A stretch of 22,645 nucleotides of DNA from JAQCEJ01 sp040881995 (GTDB lineage Bacteria > Planctomycetota > Planctomycetia > Planctomycetales > Planctomycetaceae), in the NCBI GenBank assembly GCA_040881995.1, contig JBBECD010000144.1:1-22645 (forward strand), in the 5' to 3' direction. Shown here piece by piece: positions 14,114 to 22,459 of this stretch (positions are counted from its first letter, which is position 1; each line of letters starts with the position of its first letter). Made by a program: the position numbers and the translations under genes. The notes under the pieces were generated by a model. The model was not told the DNA's origin and made no database searches. It saw only the letters and a list, made by a program, of their open reading frames with translations.

Positions 14114-17100
14114 TCAACTTACGGTTTCTGCAACCTGAGACTTCGGCTCTCCGAACTCTCCCTCCGACAGATTTGCTTCCGGCCGGCTCAGCAATGAACG
14201 CTCGGCGGAGCGTCGGCCGAACAGCCAGAACAACGCCGGATGCACAAAGAAGTCGAGCAGCGTCGAACTGACGAGCCCGCCTAAAATGACCGTCGCCACC
14301 GGATAAAGAATTTCTTTCCCCGGTTCCCCCGCCGCCATCACCAGCGGCACCAGGCCGATGCCCGACGTGAGCGCGGTCATCAGCACGGGTGCGAGTCGTT
14401 CGAGCCCCGCGCGGACGATCATCGATTCGGTGAACGACTCCCCTTCGTGCTGCACCAGGTGCAGATAATGATTCAGCAACAGAATGCCGTTCCGCGACGC
14501 GATCCCCGCCAGCGAAATGAAACCAACCATCGCCGCGATCGTGAAGGTCTGCCCCGTCAGCACCAGCGCAGCGACCGCGCCGATAAACGCCATCGGCAGC
14601 GCCGCCATCACCTGCAGCGACAGGTTCACCGACCGGAACATGGTGAACAACACGAGAAACACGCCGATCATCGAGACCAAAAACAGCGCGCCGATAATCC
14701 GGCTCGCCGACTGTTGGCTTTCGAACTGCCCGCCGTATTCGATGAAGTATCCCGCCGGCAGCGAATTCACGATCGGCCCTGCCGCCTGCTGGATGTCGTT
14801 GACGACGTCGACGACGCCCCGCTCGGCTACGTTACACTGAATGACAACCCGTCTGCGGACATTTTCGCGGTTCACCATGTTCGGTCCGCCCGACTCATAC
14901 ACGTTCGCGACCGCCGAGAGCGGAATCGTCCCTCCTACCGGCAATTCGATCGACAATCGTTTGAGGGCCTCAATGTCTTCGCGGTAATCCTCTTTCATGC
15001 GGACGAGCAGATCGAACGTCCGCTGGTCCAGCAACACCGACGAGACCACGGTGCCGTTCATCGCGGTTTCGATAAAATGGTTGACGTCGTTCGCCGTCAG
15101 GCCGTACAACAGCAGCTTGTCGCGGTCGAGGTCGATGCGCAGTTGCGGAATGAGCACCTGCGGCTCGACCAACAAATCGGTCACGCCGGGGATCCGCTCC
15201 ATGGCCCGCTTCATCTTCTCCGCTTGGTTTCGCAGCACGTCGAGGTCGTCGCCGTAGATCTTGATGCCGATCTGCGCTTTCACGCCCGAGAGCATATGCG
15301 AAATCAAGTGGGCGATCGGCTGTTCGACCGCCGTCACGATCCCCGGAATCTCCTCCATCGCATGGCGGATTTCCTCGAGCTGCTCTTCCCGGCCGCGCGG
15401 CGAGGCGGGATCGAGCTCGACGATGTATTCGCTGGTGTTGACCCCCTCGGCGTGTTCGTCGAGTTCGGCCCGGCCGGTGCGGCGGGCGAATCGGTCGACG
15501 TCTTCGATCCGCATCAATGCTTGCTCGACCGTTTGGTTGATTTCATTCGACGTGCGCAATGATGTGCCGGGGGGCAGGATCACGTTGAGCTGTATCGTCC
15601 CTTCGTTAAACGGAGGCAGAAAATCCCGCTCCAGCCGCGAGAGAAACAGCAGCGCGACGGCAACCGCCGCCAATGTCGCCGTCAGGTTGAACCAGGGAAA
15701 CGCGAGACTGAAGCGAATGACTTTCTCGCCAATCCATTTCAGCAGCCGCAGCAGAGGCCCGTCTTTTTCTTCTTTCGCTGAGCGTGACGTCCCCAGCAAC
15801 CAGTACGACAGCACCGGCGTGACCGTCAGCGAGACGACGAGCGACGAGAGAATCGAGACGATGTACGCGACCCCGAGCGGAGCGAACAACTTCCCTTCCA
15901 TGCCGCCGAGAGCAAACAGCGGGATGAACACCAGAATGACGATCAACGTGCCGAACACGATCGAGTTCCGTACTTCGGCACTGGCGCGAAACACGACCAA
16001 CAGCGGATGCAGCGGATTCCCGGCGCGACGATTCTCCTTCAGCCGGCGGAAAATATTCTCGACGTCGACGATCGCATCGTCGACCAGTTCGCCGATGGCG
16101 ACGGCGAGCCCGCCGAGCGTCATCGTGTTGATCGACAGCCCGAACATGTGGAAGACCACCGCCGTCATCACCAGCGACAGCGGAATCGCCGTGAGCGTGA
16201 TGAACGTCGTGCGGAGATTCATCAGGAACAGGAACAGAATGACGACCACGAGCAGGCTCCCGTCGCGGAGCGCTTCGACGACGTTGTCGATCGCGCGGTC
16301 GATAAACGACTTTTGCGAATAGAGCGGCATCAGACGGACCCCCTCCGGCAGCGACTGCCGTAAGCCGCGCATGGCCTCTTCGATGTCTTCGGTGATCCGT
16401 TTGGTGTCGGCGCCGGGTTGCTTATTGATCGTGAGCACGACGGCGGGCCCGCCGCTCCAACCGGCGGATGATTCGCCGTCGCGCACGAACGCCGCGCTGT
16501 CGCCTCGTTTGACCTGTGCGGCTTCGACGACGTCGGCGACCTGCGTCAGAGCGACGGGGCGTCCCCGGCGAATGGTCACGACCACTTTTTCGAGGTCTTC
16601 GATCGACTGAATGCGTCCCAGCGCGCGCACGAGCAGTTCGTTCGCTCCCTGCCGATCGAGATATCCCCCCGTGGCGTTTTCGTTGCTGGCGGCGACGGCG
16701 TGTTCGATCTGTTCGAGCGTCACGCCGTAGCGAAGCATCGCGTCGGGGTCGACGAGCACCTGAAACTGTTTGCGCCGGCCCCCCATCGTAAAGATTTGGG
16801 CGACGCCGGGAACCGTCAGCAAGCGTTGCCGCACCACCCAGTCGCCGAGCGTGCGGAGTTCCATCGTGTCGACGTCGGGATTGTCGCTCCACATCCCCAG
16901 CATCAAGATCTGTCCCATGATCGACGAGATCGGCGCCAACTGCGGGGTAATACCCGACGGCAAACGATCCTGCACAATCTGCAACCGCTCGGCGACGATT
17001 TGACGGTCGACGTAAATATCCGTTCCGTACGCAAACTCGACATAGATAACGGCGATTCCCACTCCGGACGAACTGCGGACCACGTCCACGCCGTTGGCCC

Positions 17101-17323
17101 CGTTCATCGCGGTTTCGATGGGAAAGGTAATCAGCGTCTCGACTTCCTCCGGAGCCATCCCGGGCGCCTCGGTCATGATCACGACGCGCGGCCGGTTCAA
17201 ATCGGGAAAGACGTCGATCGGCATATTCGTCACCTGCCACGAGCCGTACCCGACAAGGAACAGCGCAATGGCGATGACAAGCAGACGTTGCCGCAGCGAA
17301 AAACGAATGATGGCGTTGAGCAT
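14114..17323 (-). CDS. Heavy-metal efflux RND pump, CzcA/CusA type
   Basis: At 1069 residues it has the normal length for the HME-RND family. The layout is typical: a first membrane helix (about 14-31), MPIDVFPDLNRPRV, a large periplasmic part, helices from about 356, a second periplasmic half beginning near 560 (LERDFLPPFNEGTIQLNV) and a final helix block. The proton-relay helix 4 reads AIGELVDDAIVDVENI (409-424). The aspartate seven residues before the VEN glutamate is kept, but the extra aspartate of the divalent DFGxxxD signature is Ala409, so the motif looks closer to the AxGxxxD class than to CzcA proper. The metal is not settled. The pump works in the inner membrane with the adaptor encoded upstream. 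No good ribosome binding site precedes ATG 17323; a dispersed repeat sits there instead. Confidence 0.9.
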   Translation of the reverse strand: MLNAIIRFSLRQRLLVIAIALFLVGYGSWQVTNMPIDVFPDLNRPRVVIMTEAPGMAPEEVETLITFPIETAMNGANGVDVVRSSSGVGIAVIYVEFAYGTDIYVDRQIVAERLQIVQDRLPSGITPQLAPISSIMGQILMLGMWSDNPDVDTMELRTLGDWVVRQRLLTVPGVAQIFTMGGRRKQFQVLVDPDAMLRYGVTLEQIEHAVAASNENATGGYLDRQGANELLVRALGRIQSIEDLEKVVVTIRRGRPVALTQVADVVEAAQVKRGDSAAFVRDGESSAGWSGGPAVVLTINKQPGADTKRITEDIEEAMRGLRQSLPEGVRLMPLYSQKSFIDRAIDNVVEALRDGSLLVVVILFLFLMNLRTTFITLTAIPLSLVMTAVVFHMFGLSINTMTLGGLAVAIGELVDDAIVDVENIFRRLKENRRAGNPLHPLLVVFRASAEVRNSIVFGTLIVILVFIPLFALGGMEGKLFAPLGVAYIVSILSSLVVSLTVTPVLSYWLLGTSRSAKEEKDGPLLRLLKWIGEKVIRFSLAFPWFNLTATLAAVAVALLFLSRLERDFLPPFNEGTIQLNVILPPGTSLRTSNEINQTVEQALMRIEDVDRFARRTGRAELDEHAEGVNTSEYIVELDPASPRGREEQLEEIRHAMEEIPGIVTAVEQPIAHLISHMLSGVKAQIGIKIYGDDLDVLRNQAEKMKRAMERIPGVTDLLVEPQVLIPQLRIDLDRDKLLLYGLTANDVNHFIETAMNGTVVSSVLLDQRTFDLLVRMKEDYREDIEALKRLSIELPVGGTIPLSAVANVYESGGPNMVNRENVRRRVVIQCNVAERGVVDVVNDIQQAAGPIVNSLPAGYFIEYGGQFESQQSASRIIGALFLVSMIGVFLVLFTMFRSVNLSLQVMAALPMAFIGAVAALVLTGQTFTIAAMVGFISLAGIASRNGILLLNHYLHLVQHEGESFTESMIVRAGLERLAPVLMTALTSGIGLVPLVMAAGEPGKEILYPVATVILGGLVSSTLLDFFVHPALFWLFGRRSAERSLLSRPEANLSEGEFGEPKSQVAETVS

Positions 17324-17329
17324 GGATCA

Positions 17330-17375
17330 GTCCAGGGTCCAGGGTCCAGGGCCAGAAAAAGGCAAGAGCCAAGAG
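17330..17375. repeat. Left inverted flank of the four-helix-bundle gene (GTCCAGGGTCCAGGG type)
   Basis: Three GTCCAGG units are followed by GCCAGAAAAAGGCAAGAGCC. It is an inverted relative of 17791-17836. It occupies the place where the pump's ribosome binding site should be and lies just beyond the four-helix-bundle stop codon. Confidence 0.7.
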
Positions 17376-17397
17376 GCATCAATGAAGTCGGTCGTGG

Positions 17398-17763
17398 TCA
17401 GTGAGTCGTGTCTTTTCTGAGCGAGGAACGGAGTCCGCTGAGCATTCGAGCCAGTTGTTCTCCTCGTTGATAGAGCGTCGTCTTCGTCTCGTTATTGATA
17501 TATGATCGCCGTTCGGCTATCGCGATTTGGGAAAGCACTTCCATAAGCGACCCATAAGCGATTTCAACGAAATGTGCGAAGTCCTTATTCGAAGATCTCC
17601 CGCTTCCCTCGGCGACATTGGACGAAATCGAAACGACGGAGCGTCTCATCTGGCTCACGAGTCCAAATCGCTCGTCGTCCGGAAAAGTACGCGTGACGTC
17701 GTAAATCATCTCTGCAAACTCGAGTCCCTTTCGCCACACGTCTAATCGCTCGAATCGAAACAT
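17398..17763 (-). CDS. Four-helix-bundle protein (23S rRNA intervening-sequence protein family)
   Basis: The 121-residue product starts FRFERLDVWRKGLEFAEMIY and continues with FGLVSQMRRSVVSISSNVAEG and GRSSNKDFAHFVEIAYGSLMEV, the hallmark blocks of the four-helix-bundle family first known from intervening sequences in bacterial 23S rRNA genes. The molecular role is unknown; members are small, cytoplasmic and oligomeric. GGGAGAT precedes ATG 17763 by about six bases; the frame runs further upstream, but only through the repeat and the adaptor gene's other strand frame. It interrupts an otherwise typical pump-adaptor pair and is flanked by inverted copies of a dispersed repeat, so acquisition as a unit is likely. 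No rRNA gene is nearby. Confidence 0.9.
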   Translation of the reverse strand: MFRFERLDVWRKGLEFAEMIYDVTRTFPDDERFGLVSQMRRSVVSISSNVAEGSGRSSNKDFAHFVEIAYGSLMEVLSQIAIAERRSYINNETKTTLYQRGEQLARMLSGLRSSLRKDTTH

Positions 17764-17790
17764 TTTGATCTCCCATTCTAACGCTCGTGT

Positions 17791-17836
17791 TTTTGCCTTT
17801 ACCTCTGGCTCTGGACCCTGGACCCTCGACCCTCGA
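17791..17836. repeat. Right inverted flank of the four-helix-bundle gene, abutting the adaptor stop codon
   Basis: TTTTGCCTTTACCTCTGGCT is followed by repeated GGACCCT and CCTCGAC units and ends directly at the adaptor's TAG. Its reverse complement matches the order of parts at 17330-17375: GGTCCAGGGTCCAG, then GCCAGA, then AAAGGCAA. Confidence 0.7.
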
Positions 17837-19330
17837 CTAATGCGTGTGACCCGCATGCGGGTCGACCGCGCCGCCAGACTGGTTCTTGAGAGCCATCTGC
17901 ATCTGATGGGCACTCTTCATCGCGATCACGTCGCCCGGGAAAATCGATCCGTCATTCGCGATAACCACCATGCTTTGCCCGCGGTGCTGCACGTGCACGG
18001 GGACTCGATCGAAATGGCCGCCGTTTTCTCGGAAGACGAACCAGTCGGCTCCGTCCTTCACGACGGCGTCGACCGGCAGCACGATTTGGTTGGGCCATTC
18101 TTCGACCGGAACGCGGAGTTGCAGGCGTTGGCCGGGCCGATAGCGCCAGGAAATAAACCGCTGCCCGTCGTCATTCGTCGTGTCGCGCGAGATCGCATTT
18201 CCGAAATCGACGTAGAACGACAGCGTCCGCGAATCGGCATCCACCGAATTCGAGGCGTAGGCCAGCGTCAATCCTTCGACGACGCGTTCGCGTCCCTCGT
18301 CGGGAAAGACGGCGGTGACTTTCCAGTCATTCTCCCAGGCGCGGGCGATCGCCGTCGTGTCTTGCTCGAACGCCTGGCCTTCGATGTAAAGACTCTGAAA
18401 ATCGGCGAGCGAACAGAGCGTATCCCCCGCGGAAACCGACTGCCCCTTCAAGACATGCAGATGATCGACGATCAGCGGCCGGCCCTCGGTATCGACGGCG
18501 GGGAGTTCCTGCTGAAACGCCGCCGGCGTGATATCCCGTCCGCTCAGATGAAGTTCTTCGCCGTGGTTGTGCTCGTCGATGTCGGGAGCCACGATCTGCA
18601 GATCTCGCAGCAGTTTTCGCTCGGCGGCGATCGCATCGACTTGGCATTCGGATAGCCCATGCAGGCGGAGCGCTTCGCGCTGGGCGTCGAAAATCGCTTC
18701 GAGTTTTTCCTTGGCATACCGGCGTTCCAGCAATTTGATTCCCGCAACCGCGCCGCTCTGCGTGATCTCTTCGAGGCGGGCCATCTCCCGCTTTTCGACT
18801 TCGAGTTCACCCAGCGTTTTCAGAAACTCGGTCTGGGCGTTCACCAGATCCTCGTGCGTGAGCCGGATCTCGAACAGCAGCATGCCGGGCAACACCGCTT
18901 CGCCGGTCACCGCATGCACGTGTGTAATGACTCCCGTCAGCGGCGCCGAGACTTGAATCTCGGTGCGTCCCGGACGATGGGCGACAACCGCGGGGACGGT
19001 GATCGTCCGCCGATACGTGCCGAGTTCGACCGGACGGAGAAATTCGCTCGTCAGTCCGAGATTTTTGCGGGCCTGCGCCGACAATTCCAAGGTGGAGACG
19101 CCGGCATCATCGTGGCCGTGACCGTGATCGTCGCCTGCATCCTCGTGATGTTCCCCCTCTTCGGACGCCGTCCGCCGACCGGCGAGCGTTTGATCGACCC
19201 AACTCGATAGTCGCGGCCACCAGCTCTGATACGTCACTGCCGCGACGGCGATCAGAGCGATCCCGGCGGCGAGACGAATCCACTTCCAGGGCAATTGTGA
19301 AAACAGCGAACGGAGATTTTGAACGTTCAT
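17837..19330 (-). CDS. RND efflux periplasmic adaptor (membrane fusion protein, CusB/CzcB type)
   Basis: The 497-residue product has one N-terminal membrane anchor (about 19-37), a histidine-rich linker (GEHHEDAGDDHGHGHDD, about 60-77), a beta-barrel/lipoyl start (RTITVPAVVAHRPGRTEIQV), an alpha-helical hairpin (LTHEDLVNAQTEFLKTLGEL onward, about 155-240), then a second lipoyl half (GQSVSAGDTLCSLADFQSLY) and a C-terminal membrane-proximal domain. It ends with DPHAGHTH, another possible metal ligand. It would bridge the CzcA/CusA-type pump to an outer-membrane channel. ATG 19330 is preferred over GTG 19336; a GGGGGTG stretch lies just upstream. The pump gene follows on the same strand, separated by the inserted four-helix-bundle gene. 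No TolC-like gene is present in the window. Confidence 0.9.
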   Translation of the reverse strand: MNVQNLRSLFSQLPWKWIRLAAGIALIAVAAVTYQSWWPRLSSWVDQTLAGRRTASEEGEHHEDAGDDHGHGHDDAGVSTLELSAQARKNLGLTSEFLRPVELGTYRRTITVPAVVAHRPGRTEIQVSAPLTGVITHVHAVTGEAVLPGMLLFEIRLTHEDLVNAQTEFLKTLGELEVEKREMARLEEITQSGAVAGIKLLERRYAKEKLEAIFDAQREALRLHGLSECQVDAIAAERKLLRDLQIVAPDIDEHNHGEELHLSGRDITPAAFQQELPAVDTEGRPLIVDHLHVLKGQSVSAGDTLCSLADFQSLYIEGQAFEQDTTAIARAWENDWKVTAVFPDEGRERVVEGLTLAYASNSVDADSRTLSFYVDFGNAISRDTTNDDGQRFISWRYRPGQRLQLRVPVEEWPNQIVLPVDAVVKDGADWFVFRENGGHFDRVPVHVQHRGQSMVVIANDGSIFPGDVIAMKSAHQMQMALKNQSGGAVDPHAGHTH

Positions 19331-19475
19331 CGTCACCCCCGAGTTTTTGTAGGAGTACAGGTATCAATTCAGGTCACACGCCCGACGAGTTCGTTCCCGC
19401 GGGAGTGCGGCAGGAACGCCCATCAAAGGGGGACGATCCGCGCAGCAGGAATCGGAGAGTGAAATCAGTCGGCTG

Positions 19476-19940
19476 TTAAATCAGCCAACATTGCAAGAGC
19501 GCATGGCGGCGCTGGGCGGGGGGAGAGAGATCCCGCTCGAAGAAGCGGCTCGAAGTTGTCGAGCCGGCGGAAAAGACGAGGCCCTCGTCATCAGACGACG
19601 CCGTCTCCATCGTCGCCACGGGAAAATCGCAATCGATTCTCGCGTCGGAGCCGATGTAAACGCAGCGAACCAGTTCACATCCTTTGGTCGGATGATGCGA
19701 CTCGTCCCCGGCGGGACAATCGCGATCCGCAGCAGCGTCGCCGTCATCCTGGATGCCGTGGCCGTCATGAGAATCGTCTTCAGAGGCCGCATGACGTTCG
19801 TGGCAGTCGCTCATTAGCGTGTTGTGATCGGCGCTGAAATGTACATCGTCGCAGGCATCGTGATGATGCTCGCAACAGCCCCAGAGCGAATGCCCGAGGA
19901 GTGCGAGTATCGTGATTCCCGTGACCCACAGCTTAAACAT
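19476..19940 (-). CDS. Small Cys/His-rich exported protein at the head of the metal efflux cluster
   Basis: The 154-residue product starts with a signal-like segment (MFKLWVTGITILALLGHSLW) directly followed by GCCEHHHDACDDVHF, then further His/Asp/Cys pairs (DCHERH, DDSHDGHG, GDESHHP, GCELVRC). Eight or so cysteines with many histidines suggest periplasmic metal binding or sensing; this is inference, since I cannot name the family beyond resemblance to small proteins seen beside Cu/Zn efflux genes. ATG 19940 has GAGGAC six bases upstream. Translation from the further-upstream GTG-type start would add residues without signal-peptide character. It ends 145 bases before the adaptor gene on the same strand. 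A weak GGCTG/CAGCC dyad overlaps the stop codon. Confidence 0.65.
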   Translation of the reverse strand: MFKLWVTGITILALLGHSLWGCCEHHHDACDDVHFSADHNTLMSDCHERHAASEDDSHDGHGIQDDGDAAADRDCPAGDESHHPTKGCELVRCVYIGSDARIDCDFPVATMETASSDDEGLVFSAGSTTSSRFFERDLSPPAQRRHALLQCWLI

Positions 19941-20053
19941 GGATGTCCTCAAATCGACGGCAGTCCGCCGTCCGATTGTGGACGGCGTGTCGACTGCTCT
20001 GCACTTCCTCAAGGGCTGTCATCCCGCAACCGGCCATTCTAACGTATCGTTTT

Positions 20054-20098
20054 AGCGGGATAATCGTTGCCGATGTTCAATTATCGGTCAATCCCGCT
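20054..20098. promoter_or_regulatory. Nested inverted repeat upstream of the Cys/His-rich gene
   Basis: Outer arms AGCGGGAT / ATCCCGCT (8 bp, perfect) enclose CCGAT (20070-20074) / ATCGG (20083-20087). It lies about 115 bases before ATG 19940 and about 60 bases after the stop of the upstream membrane gene. It could be a terminator for that gene (without a proper T-run) or an operator for the metal cluster. Confidence 0.45.
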
Positions 20099-20158
20099 TT
20101 CGTCTCTCGCGGCTGATGTAATGACCTTTCCGTTTGCAAATCGTATGCCGAGGACGAC

Positions 20159-20380
20159 TCACAGATTATAGGAAAGCAACAGCAGCACCAGAAACACGGC
20201 GGTCATTAAACCGGTGATCTGCAAAAACAACCGCGTCGCCCGGTGCAGAATGATCGTCGCATTCTCGAATCGACTGGCGCTGTACACCAGGCTGATCACC
20301 ACCGCCAAAGGCAGCAGCAACCACGTCGTGTTAAAATTCGCCAGCAACGGCGACTGAGAGATCTGAAAAACCAATCCCAT
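20159..20380 (-). CDS. Small hypothetical membrane protein with two helices
   Basis: The 73-residue product has a hydrophobic stretch at about 19-35 and another at about 52-71, with a short basic loop between (RFENATIILHRATR), so a hairpin in the inner membrane is likely. It lies 32 bases after the DUF6677-like gene on the same strand, and co-transcription is probable. The ribosome binding site is weak. I do not recognise the family; a role related to its neighbour is only suggested by position. Confidence 0.6.
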   Translation of the reverse strand: MGLVFQISQSPLLANFNTTWLLLPLAVVISLVYSASRFENATIILHRATRLFLQITGLMTAVFLVLLLLSYNL

Positions 20381-20412
20381 CGTTCGTTCTTTCGTTTCCC
20401 TGATTCATTTCG

Positions 20413-21381
20413 TTAACCGAGTTCCGGAGTTGTGGACGGATGACTTGGGGGGACGTGCGGTTTTTTGTCGGGGGCATGCGCCACCCTGGGAGATGTGCCC
20501 GTCGCGCTCGGATGGGAATCGCTTCCGCCAGTCGATGGGGAAGATGGTGCGCCGGCAACGACGACGGGTTGAACGGCCTGCGTCACTTCATCACCATATC
20601 CATAAGCGGGGCCCTCAAACGCATCCCAAATGGCGAGAATGTTGAGCAGCCCGGCGATCCAGGTGTAAACCAGCGCCAGTTCGTAATATTTCCCTAGCCG
20701 GCCGTTGAGATCTTCCAAATCTTCTTTCCCGAGCGGCACTTCGAAGCGGTTGATCCATGCACGGGGAATCACCCCCTCCAGTTTTCCCACCGAGGAAAGC
20801 CGCTTTTCGTCTCCCATCACAATGTCGGCTTCGAGGTAACGCCCCTCCCCCGCGGCAATCGGCTTGTCGAGATCGAACGGCTCGCTGAGCTGCAGCGTCA
20901 CCGCATTCCCCTGCTCGTCGGTGCCGACGAAGGTTCCCCTGACCACCGGCCCAAAATCTCCCTGCTCGGGCCTGAGCGAAATTTGACCGCTGACCATCTC
21001 TTTTTTCGCCCGGTCGTTCGCCGTGCGGCTGATCATGACTCCCCGAAACGAAGCCGACAGTTCGGAGTCGAGCATCGAGACGCCGGCGTTATCGGGGTCT
21101 TGATACCGCCGGGTCTGCACGAGAGCGGGGAGCGCGGGAAGCCCGACCATCATTTGCGAAAAATAGCCGTACGTGCTTTGTCCCGGCTCGCGAGAAAAGT
21201 ACACGACCTTATTTTCCCCCATGCACATGCCCATCAAAAAGGTGCCCAGGATGCAGACCGCGTACAGCGCCCCCTTAAAAAATCGCCCCTGATAAATGTG
21301 CCCCATGCCGGGAACCAGAAACGCAAGCAGCGCAGCGAGCCACGGGGTTTTCAGCGAAAGACGTTGATCCGGATTTTGCAT
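20413..21381 (-). CDS. DUF6677-like membrane protein
   Basis: The 322-residue product begins with a hallmark TPWLAALLAFLVPGMGHIYQGRF block (about 12-34), a TM2-like hydrophobic, glycine-rich helix, followed by a second helix (FKGALYAVCILGTFLMGMCMG). A long extracytoplasmic-looking domain (about 60-235) precedes another helix near 240-258 (YYELALVYTWIAGLLNILAI) and a disordered Ser/Pro/His tail of about 60 residues. I assign it to DUF6677 from memory of planctomycete proteins with the same opening; no function is known. The ATG at 21381 has no clear ribosome binding site. A stable imperfect hairpin (21417-21454) lies in the probable leader. Confidence 0.7.
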   Translation of the reverse strand: MQNPDQRLSLKTPWLAALLAFLVPGMGHIYQGRFFKGALYAVCILGTFLMGMCMGENKVVYFSREPGQSTYGYFSQMMVGLPALPALVQTRRYQDPDNAGVSMLDSELSASFRGVMISRTANDRAKKEMVSGQISLRPEQGDFGPVVRGTFVGTDEQGNAVTLQLSEPFDLDKPIAAGEGRYLEADIVMGDEKRLSSVGKLEGVIPRAWINRFEVPLGKEDLEDLNGRLGKYYELALVYTWIAGLLNILAIWDAFEGPAYGYGDEVTQAVQPVVVAGAPSSPSTGGSDSHPSATGTSPRVAHAPDKKPHVPPSHPSTTPELG

Positions 21382-21862
21382 CGGGTAGGTTTCGTTTTAT
21401 GGAGGGATTGCCCGCGGGCGGAATGAAAATCGACCGAGCGATTCGCATTCCGCCGGTGCAGGAGTTGGGCGTCGTCATTTACGGAGCTATTTTTATGGTC
21501 TCAATTCTTCCGTTTATTGTAGAGCCTCGACGGCCCGCAAACCAGTCCAACCTGATCAAGGCGGTAGCCGGGACTCCGGGCGGTTCCTCAACGGGCAAGG
21601 TGTATTCCGCGATGTTGATGCCCAAAATTCTGCAAAGATTCGCGGTTTCGACGCGCCGCTTCGGTGACTGGCTTGGCAGCCGGCGACTCCTTGACTATAG
21701 TCGAGAGGTACGAGGTCGCCCGGCAAGCGATCAACGTCAAATTCCGAGAAACGTTCAACGATTTTTTGAGCCATCGCTGATGTTTTCCGTAACTTTTGCC
21801 CGTGAGCGACGTTTCCCTCCCGAAATGATGAATCGGCGGACAACTTCGACCGGCGGATCACC
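21382..21862. other. Divergent intergenic region
   Basis: Two open frames overlap here on opposite strands (about 155 and 130 codons), but neither has family features, a ribosome binding site or typical codon bias, so I call no gene. A TACAAT box on the minus strand lies near 21516-21521 without a good -35. A GACTATAGTC palindrome is at 21693-21702. Confidence 0.5.
21417..21454 (-). promoter_or_regulatory. Imperfect hairpin in the probable 5' leader of the DUF6677-like gene
   Basis: Outer arms GGCGGAATG / CATTCCGCC (9 bp, perfect), a 2x2 internal loop and inner AATCG/CGATT around a six-base loop. It lies 36 bases upstream of the ATG. It may be an RNA structure or a DNA operator. Confidence 0.45.
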
Positions 21863-22390
21863 ATGAACTCTTTCCCTCCCGAACAACGTTTCCTCAAAGC
21901 CTGGAATGCGGTCAAGATCGAACGTCCGGTGAATTGCGGATTATTCACGTTCGGCGAATCGGTCCTTCCCTACTTTCTCGTCTGTGGAGCCCCCCAATCG
22001 GGCGGAACGGTGACGGTCACGCGGGGCGACGTGCGGATCACCCGTCCGCTGATCCTCACCCCCGACAATTTCCCCGTCGAGCTGCAGAATTTCTTCGAGG
22101 AAAACGACGAACTCGCCGCGGCCCAGTTCATGCTCTCCCGCTCGGCCGGTTTCTCACACTTAAAGCTCAATAATCACTCCGGCACGCCGCGGATTGTCAG
22201 CGACAGCATCGAAGAAGCGGTCGACCGTCTCAATCACGAACTGGATGGCGAAGACGAAGACCAGGTCGCCATCCTCTCGGCTCCGGCGAAACTGGGCGGC
22301 ATCGCCGTGTTGCGCTACGCCGCCGAACGCATCTGGTCGAGCACGCCGGACAACATTCAGGAGCTGCGAGAACGCGGGTTCCTGCCGTAG
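21863..22390 (+). CDS. Hypothetical protein, 175 residues
   Basis: I do not recognise the family. The product looks like a soluble cytoplasmic protein with mixed alpha/beta character: an N-terminal beta-rich part (VNCGLFTFGESVLPYFLVCG, TVTVTRGDVRITRPLIL), an acidic helical middle (FFEENDELAAAQFMLSRS), an HLKLNNHSG turn, and a C-terminal helix pair (VAILSAPAKLGGIAVLRYAAERIW). No signal peptide or membrane segment is present. Codon use is like that of the neighbouring real genes, with strong G/C in third positions, and there is a purine-rich GGCGGA near the ATG. It is transcribed away from the DUF6677-like gene. Repeats begin a few bases after the stop. Confidence 0.7.
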   Translation: MNSFPPEQRFLKAWNAVKIERPVNCGLFTFGESVLPYFLVCGAPQSGGTVTVTRGDVRITRPLILTPDNFPVELQNFFEENDELAAAQFMLSRSAGFSHLKLNNHSGTPRIVSDSIEEAVDRLNHELDGEDEDQVAILSAPAKLGGIAVLRYAAERIWSSTPDNIQELRERGFLP

Positions 22391-22413
22391 TTTTTCTCCC
22401 TCTCCCGGATGAG

Positions 22414-22441
22414 GGATGAAGGATGAAGGATGAAGGATGAA
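22414..22441. repeat. Four tandem copies of GGATGAA
   Basis: Four exact 7-base units in direct repeat, followed by GGGAAACCC. Possible slippage site in gene-free DNA shortly after the hypothetical gene. Confidence 0.8.
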
Positions 22442-22459
22442 GGGAAACCCTCCTCTCCT

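Noticed and set aside
21399..21866. A 155-codon plus-strand frame upstream of the hypothetical gene
   Set aside because: No ribosome binding site, atypical composition, a perfect hairpin inside its start region, and an equally long frame on the opposite strand.
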